Shown: piece after piece, positions 60,150 to 64,000 of the stretch
Numbering within the stretch: position 1 is the stretch's first letter
Layout of the letters: each line of letters begins with the position of its first letter
Notes under the pieces: model-generated
The model's input: only the letters and a program-made list of their open reading frames with translations
The model's database searches: none
What the model was told of the DNA's origin: nothing
Program-made: the position numbers and the translations under genes
Assembly (NCBI RefSeq): GCF_029784165.1
Contig: NC_073696.1
Span: forward strand, 53,387,501 to 53,451,500
Reading direction: 5' to 3'
Source of the DNA: Wyeomyia smithii
Lineage: Eukaryota > Arthropoda > Insecta > Diptera > Culicidae
DNA: 64,000 nt

Positions 60150-60439
60150 GCAGAAACATCTTCTGCACACTGGTAGGGGCAGGCTACCCCGCCAGTGACC
60201 TGATACGCAGCTGATATATCAGCAAGAATAATTCCCCCGCACCGCTGTTACCCCGCTAGCAGCACGGACCACCATACGATCGAGCGAGTGGAAATCAACA
60301 ACAAGTGGCATCTACAAGACCACGGCCACTGTGTTACAACACGAAGCTGGATCGTCATTGTTTGTTCTGCGGAGACACACTTCCAGATTGATCCTACTAG
60401 CAGCCGAGAGGTCGAGACTTAGACGTTCGGTGAAGTATT

Positions 60440-60506
60440 CACTTTAGAATTATTATCATTATTAATATTATTACTATCAATATTATTATTATTATTATTA
60501 TTATTG

Positions 60507-60547
<41 letters not shown>

Positions 60548-60606
60548 GTTATTATTAGTATTAGTATTATTATTATTGTTATAATTATTAGTATTACTGT
60601 TTTTTT
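60440..60606 (+). repeat. (TTA)n microsatellite in the retrotransposon leader
   Basis: An imperfect TTA/TTG trinucleotide run of about 160 bp, about 125 bp before the ORF1 start. The 72-codon Ile-rich frame on the minus strand is a by-product. Confidence 0.85.
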
Positions 60607-60730
60607 TTTATTTGATCCATTGTAGTTTGAAATATTGTTTTTAAAATTTAATACCAACTATTTGATCCCCCCCCCCCACACATTCGAATATTTATCGTTT
60701 GTGTGCGGTAGAGCGTAACGCTCCCGCAAA

Positions 60731-62122
60731 ATGGACGACATGCAGGTGCAACTTTCCCTGGATGTGGAAACAAATGGGGAAGAAATTGAAATTTCCCCCA
60801 GCAGTTCTCCCTTACCTTCCCCTGTACCATCCCCGCTACCTAGCCCTGTACCAAGGGTACCGGAAATACGGGTAAAAGCTTACCCAGATGCCGCTAGCGG
60901 TCCCTACGTTGTTTACTTCCGGCCCATAAAAAAACCTTTGAATATAATTCAAATAGGCAAAGACCTGGCAAAACAGTTTCCGGCCGTAACCGAAATTACG
61001 AAGGTGAGGCCGAACAAACTGCGAGTTGTCGTGAGTAGCTTGAAGCAAGCAAACGAAATTGCTAGCTACGAGCTCTTTACAAGGGAGTACCGCGTGTACA
61101 TCCCTGCCAAGGACGTGGAGATCGACGGTGTGGTTACCGAAGGAAGCCTCACGGTCGATGACATTTTGCGTCACGGGGTTGGCTGTTTCAAGAACCCCCT
61201 GATTCAAAATGTAAAGATACTGGATGTCAAGCAATTGCATTCAGTATCCATCGAAGAAGGGAAGAAGAAATTCCTCCCTTCGGACTCCTTCCGTGTAACA
61301 TTCGCCGGATCCGCACTGCCGAGCTACATAGCTTTGGACAGGGTTCGTCTGCCTGTACGCCTGTTCGTACCGCGGGTCATGCATTGCCAAAACTGCAAGC
61401 AGTTAGGTCATACAGCCACCTACTGCTGCAACAAGGCACGCTGCAGCAAGTGCGGAGGCAATCATGCTGAGACCGCTTGCAGTGAGGATACTGAAAAGTG
61501 TCTTTACTGCGAGAGAACTCGGCATGCCCTTCCGGCGTGTCCCGCGTACAAACAGCGCGAGGAAAAAATTAAGCGTTCCTTTAAGGAACGAACAAAGCGT
61601 TCTTTTGCAGAAATGCTTAAGAGGGCTGAGCCAGCCTCGACAGGAAACATCTTTTCCTTTTTGCCAACCGATGAGGGTACATCTGACGATCCCGTCGAAG
61701 GGTGTTCTTATGCCTTGCCAGAGGGATCTAGGAAGAGGAGAATGCTCAACTCTCCTAATCTTTCTCGCAAAGGTCGTAAGATAACTCTTAGCGGAATGAC
61801 CAATAAGACAACACAAAAAGGAAGCGGTGAAGAAAAACCGAAGCAAGTGCCCCCCGGTTTTAATTTCAAATCAAACCAGGAGTACCCACCGCTTCCTGGG
61901 GCACCAAAAACCCCTCGTGCACCCATTTCTCGATCAGAAGACATAAAAGAAACAGGGTTCATAAAATTCTCTGATATTGTGGACTGGATATTTAAAACAT
62001 TCAACATACCAGATCCCCTTCAAAACATTCTTCTTGCCCTTCCCCCCACAGTGAAAACCTTTTTGAAGCAACTTACAGCAACTTGGCCCCTCATTTCAGC
62101 TATCGTATCTTTCGATGACTAA
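60731..62122 (+). CDS. Retrotransposon ORF1, gag-like zinc-knuckle protein
   Basis: An intact 463-residue frame from the ATG at 60,731. It has a Ser/Pro repeat (PSPVPSPLPSPVP) near residues 28-42, a conserved central region aligning with the copy 1 ORF1 (VTEITKVRPNKLRVVVS, YELFTREYRVYIPA), three knuckles CQNCKQLGHTATYC, CSKCGGNHAETAC and CLYCERTRHALPAC, and a C-terminus ending SFDD. The third knuckle lacks the Gly seen in copy 1. It is an RNA-binding chaperone of the element. Its stop overlaps the ORF2 start as ATGACTAA. Confidence 0.9.
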   Translation: MDDMQVQLSLDVETNGEEIEISPSSSPLPSPVPSPLPSPVPRVPEIRVKAYPDAASGPYVVYFRPIKKPLNIIQIGKDLAKQFPAVTEITKVRPNKLRVVVSSLKQANEIASYELFTREYRVYIPAKDVEIDGVVTEGSLTVDDILRHGVGCFKNPLIQNVKILDVKQLHSVSIEEGKKKFLPSDSFRVTFAGSALPSYIALDRVRLPVRLFVPRVMHCQNCKQLGHTATYCCNKARCSKCGGNHAETACSEDTEKCLYCERTRHALPACPAYKQREEKIKRSFKERTKRSFAEMLKRAEPASTGNIFSFLPTDEGTSDDPVEGCSYALPEGSRKRRMLNSPNLSRKGRKITLSGMTNKTTQKGSGEEKPKQVPPGFNFKSNQEYPPLPGAPKTPRAPISRSEDIKETGFIKFSDIVDWIFKTFNIPDPLQNILLALPPTVKTFLKQLTATWPLISAIVSFDD

Positions 62123-64000
62123 TACGTCGAAAGAGGTTAGGAATTTTGTCACTGTGTTACAGTGGAACTGCAGAAGTATCATCCCCAAATTTGATTCATT
62201 TGTCACATTTGATAAACACATACAATTGTGATGCGTTCGCGCTCTGTGAAACTTTTCTCAATTCAAACGACCAACTTAATTTCCACGATTTTAACATCAT
62301 TCGTCGAGATCGAGACTCACACGGTGGAGGGGTACTTTTAGGGATCAAAAAGTGCTATTCTTTTTTCAGAATCGACCCCCCCTCGATCTCGAATATTGAA
62401 GTTGTTGCTATTAAAACAAATATGAATGGAAAAGACCTATGCCTTGTTTCGTTATATATTCCCCCATCCGCGCGGATTGAACAGAAGCAACTCCTTGATA
62501 TAGCAGAATTGCTTCCCGCATTTTTTTTGATTTTGGGAGATTTTAACTCTCACTGTTCGCTATGGGGGTCGCTGTACGACGACAACCGATATTCTTTAAT
62601 TTGTAACTTGATCGACGACTTCAATATGACACTTTTGAATACTGGGGAAGCGACACGTGTACCTAATCCTTCAGCACGTGAAGGCGTGCTTGACCTATCC
62701 CTCTGCTCGACATCACTAGCGTTAGATTGCCAGTGGAAAGTAATCAAAGATCCCCACGGTAGTGATCATCTTCCAATCGTTATATCAATTGCTAATGGTT
62801 CAACTCCCCCGAACCCAATCAATATTTCCTACGACCTTACACGTAATATTGATTGGAAGCGTTATGAGTCTATTATAGCGGAGTCTATCGAGACTCACGA
62901 CGAACTGCCTCCGGAGGAACAATACGCGTTCTTAGCTGGCTTGATAATCGACGCCGCGACTCAAGCTTAGACGAACCGATACCCGGGGTAACGATTAGAC
63001 AACGCCCTCCCAACAAATGGTGGGACAAAGAGTGCTCTGAGCTGTACGCGCGAAGGTCCGCGGCGTATAAGGACTACCGGGAGTACGGCACTGTCAACCT
63101 ACTTCGAAAGTACGAGGCACTGGGCAGGCAGATGAAGAGCTTAGTAAGGGCGAAAAAACGCGGGTACTGGCGGCGGTTTGTAAACGCGTTGTCGAGGGAA
63201 ACAGCGATGAGCACTCTTTGGGATACCGCCAGGCGCATGCGGAACCGTGACGTTTCGAATGAGAGTGAGGAGTATTCAGATCGCTGGATACTCGATTTTG
63301 CCAAAAAGGTCTGTCCGGACTCTGTACCGGAACAGAAAACCTTTCGCGACACGTTTTTAGTAACTACGGAAGAGCCTTCATTTTCGATGTTGGAATTTTC
63401 AATGGCTCTCCTGTCGTGCAACAATAAGGCTCCAGGGTTAGATAGAATAAAATTCAACCTGTTGAAGAATCTACCCTAATCTGCAAAAAGACGCTTGTTG
63501 AATTTGTTCAACAAGTTTCTTGAGCTAAATATTGTTCCGCATGACTGGAGGGAGGTAAAAGTCATTGCTATTCGGAAACCCGGGAAACCTGCCTCTGATC
63601 ACAATTCATATAGGCCGATTGCGATGCTCTCTTGCCTCCGGAAATTAATGGAGAAAATGATCCTCTTACGGTTAGACAAATGGGTCGAAACAAATGGTTT
63701 ACTTTCAGATACTCAATTTGGCTTCCGCCGGGGCAAAGGAACGAACGATTGCCTAGCGTTGCTTTCTACTGAAATTCAACTAGCCTTTGCTCGAAAAGAG
63801 CAAATGGCTTCTGCGTTCATGGATATTAAGGGGGCTTTTGACTCTGTCTCTGTAGAAGTTTTAAGCGCGAAACTTCATTCGCAGGGACTTTCACAAAATT
63901 TGAATAATTTTTGGCTCAATTTGTTGTCAGAAAAGCATATGTATTTCTCACCTGGCGATTCGACAACTTCCCGAATTAGTTACATGGGCCTTCCCCAGGG
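62115..64000 (+). pseudogene. Non-LTR retrotransposon ORF2 (endonuclease and RT), broken and partial
   Basis: The ATG at 62,115 overlaps the ORF1 stop by 8 nt. Endonuclease motifs are LQWNCRSI, then after a frameshift near 62,200 ALCETFLNS, LILGDFNSHCSLWG and GSDHLPIVIS. An in-frame TAG (62,968-62,970) replaces the Gln found in copy 1, and a lost base near 62,987 shifts the frame. A TAA at about 63,477 interrupts the start of RT. RT blocks downstream are readable: SYRPIAMLSC, QFGFRRGKGTND, AFMDIKGAFDSVS (catalytic Asp) and GLPQG at the window edge. The YADD block, RNase H and 3' end lie outside. This copy is inactive as read. Confidence 0.85.

Larger units (their letters stand above)
60150..64000 (+). 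mobile_element. I-type non-LTR retrotransposon, copy 2 (truncated by window end)
   Basis: The plus-strand order is a 5' region of uncertain start, ORF1 (60,731-62,122) and ORF2 (from 62,115 and beyond the window). ORF1 is clearly homologous to that of copy 1, with substitutions throughout, so the copies are related but distinct subfamilies. ORF2 retains RT motifs that copy 1 has lost, but carries its own stops and frameshifts. Confidence 0.85.

Overview
This window looks like repeat-dense nuclear DNA from a culicine mosquito, most likely Aedes. The grounds are an AT-rich background, a nested SINE that resembles the Aedes tRNA-related Feilai family, RNase H-bearing I-type non-LTR retrotransposons, decayed mariner and Mutator-like transposases, and many MITEs. 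Nothing prokaryotic, no CRISPR array and no rRNA was seen. Family names come from remembered motifs and were not checked against a database.

Layout. 540-5,870 (minus): a damaged non-LTR retrotransposon with an intact ORF1 and a frameshifted ORF2 that lacks the reverse transcriptase core. 6,034-6,895: a MITE. 11,144-13,115: a 2-kb foldback element made of four ~500-bp units, two per arm. 13,990-17,045: dispersed repeat, local duplication, probable SINE and a dead mariner. 24,233-26,761: a dispersed element bounded by short inverted repeats, carrying a ~123-bp tandem array. 27,456-29,690: a compound satellite built from a TTTGTC hexamer and a derived 11-mer. 32,187-43,234 (minus): the last two coding exons of an unrecognised host gene, joined by a phase-compatible ~10.4-kb intron. 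That intron holds a 2.7-kb inverted-repeat element, a hAT-type MITE with a perfect 8-bp target duplication, a SINE with a 15-bp duplication, a Mutator-like remnant and several other MITEs. 46,005-51,945: a candidate long-TIR DNA transposon with a spliced, DDE-like transposase of an uncharacterised family at its centre; a Feilai-like SINE is nested in its left half. 52,250-53,070: a second mariner relic. 53,393-60,150: mostly unassigned DNA with small inverted-repeat elements. 60,150-64,000 (plus): a second I-type retrotransposon copy, cut by the window edge.

The only host coding sequence I can support is the minus-strand exon pair. Everything else that codes is transposon-derived and mostly broken. 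The most interesting items are the central transposase with its inverted flanks, the four-unit foldback element, the compound satellite and the phase-matched host exons. The very long open frames over 27.4-29.8 kb are satellite artefacts.
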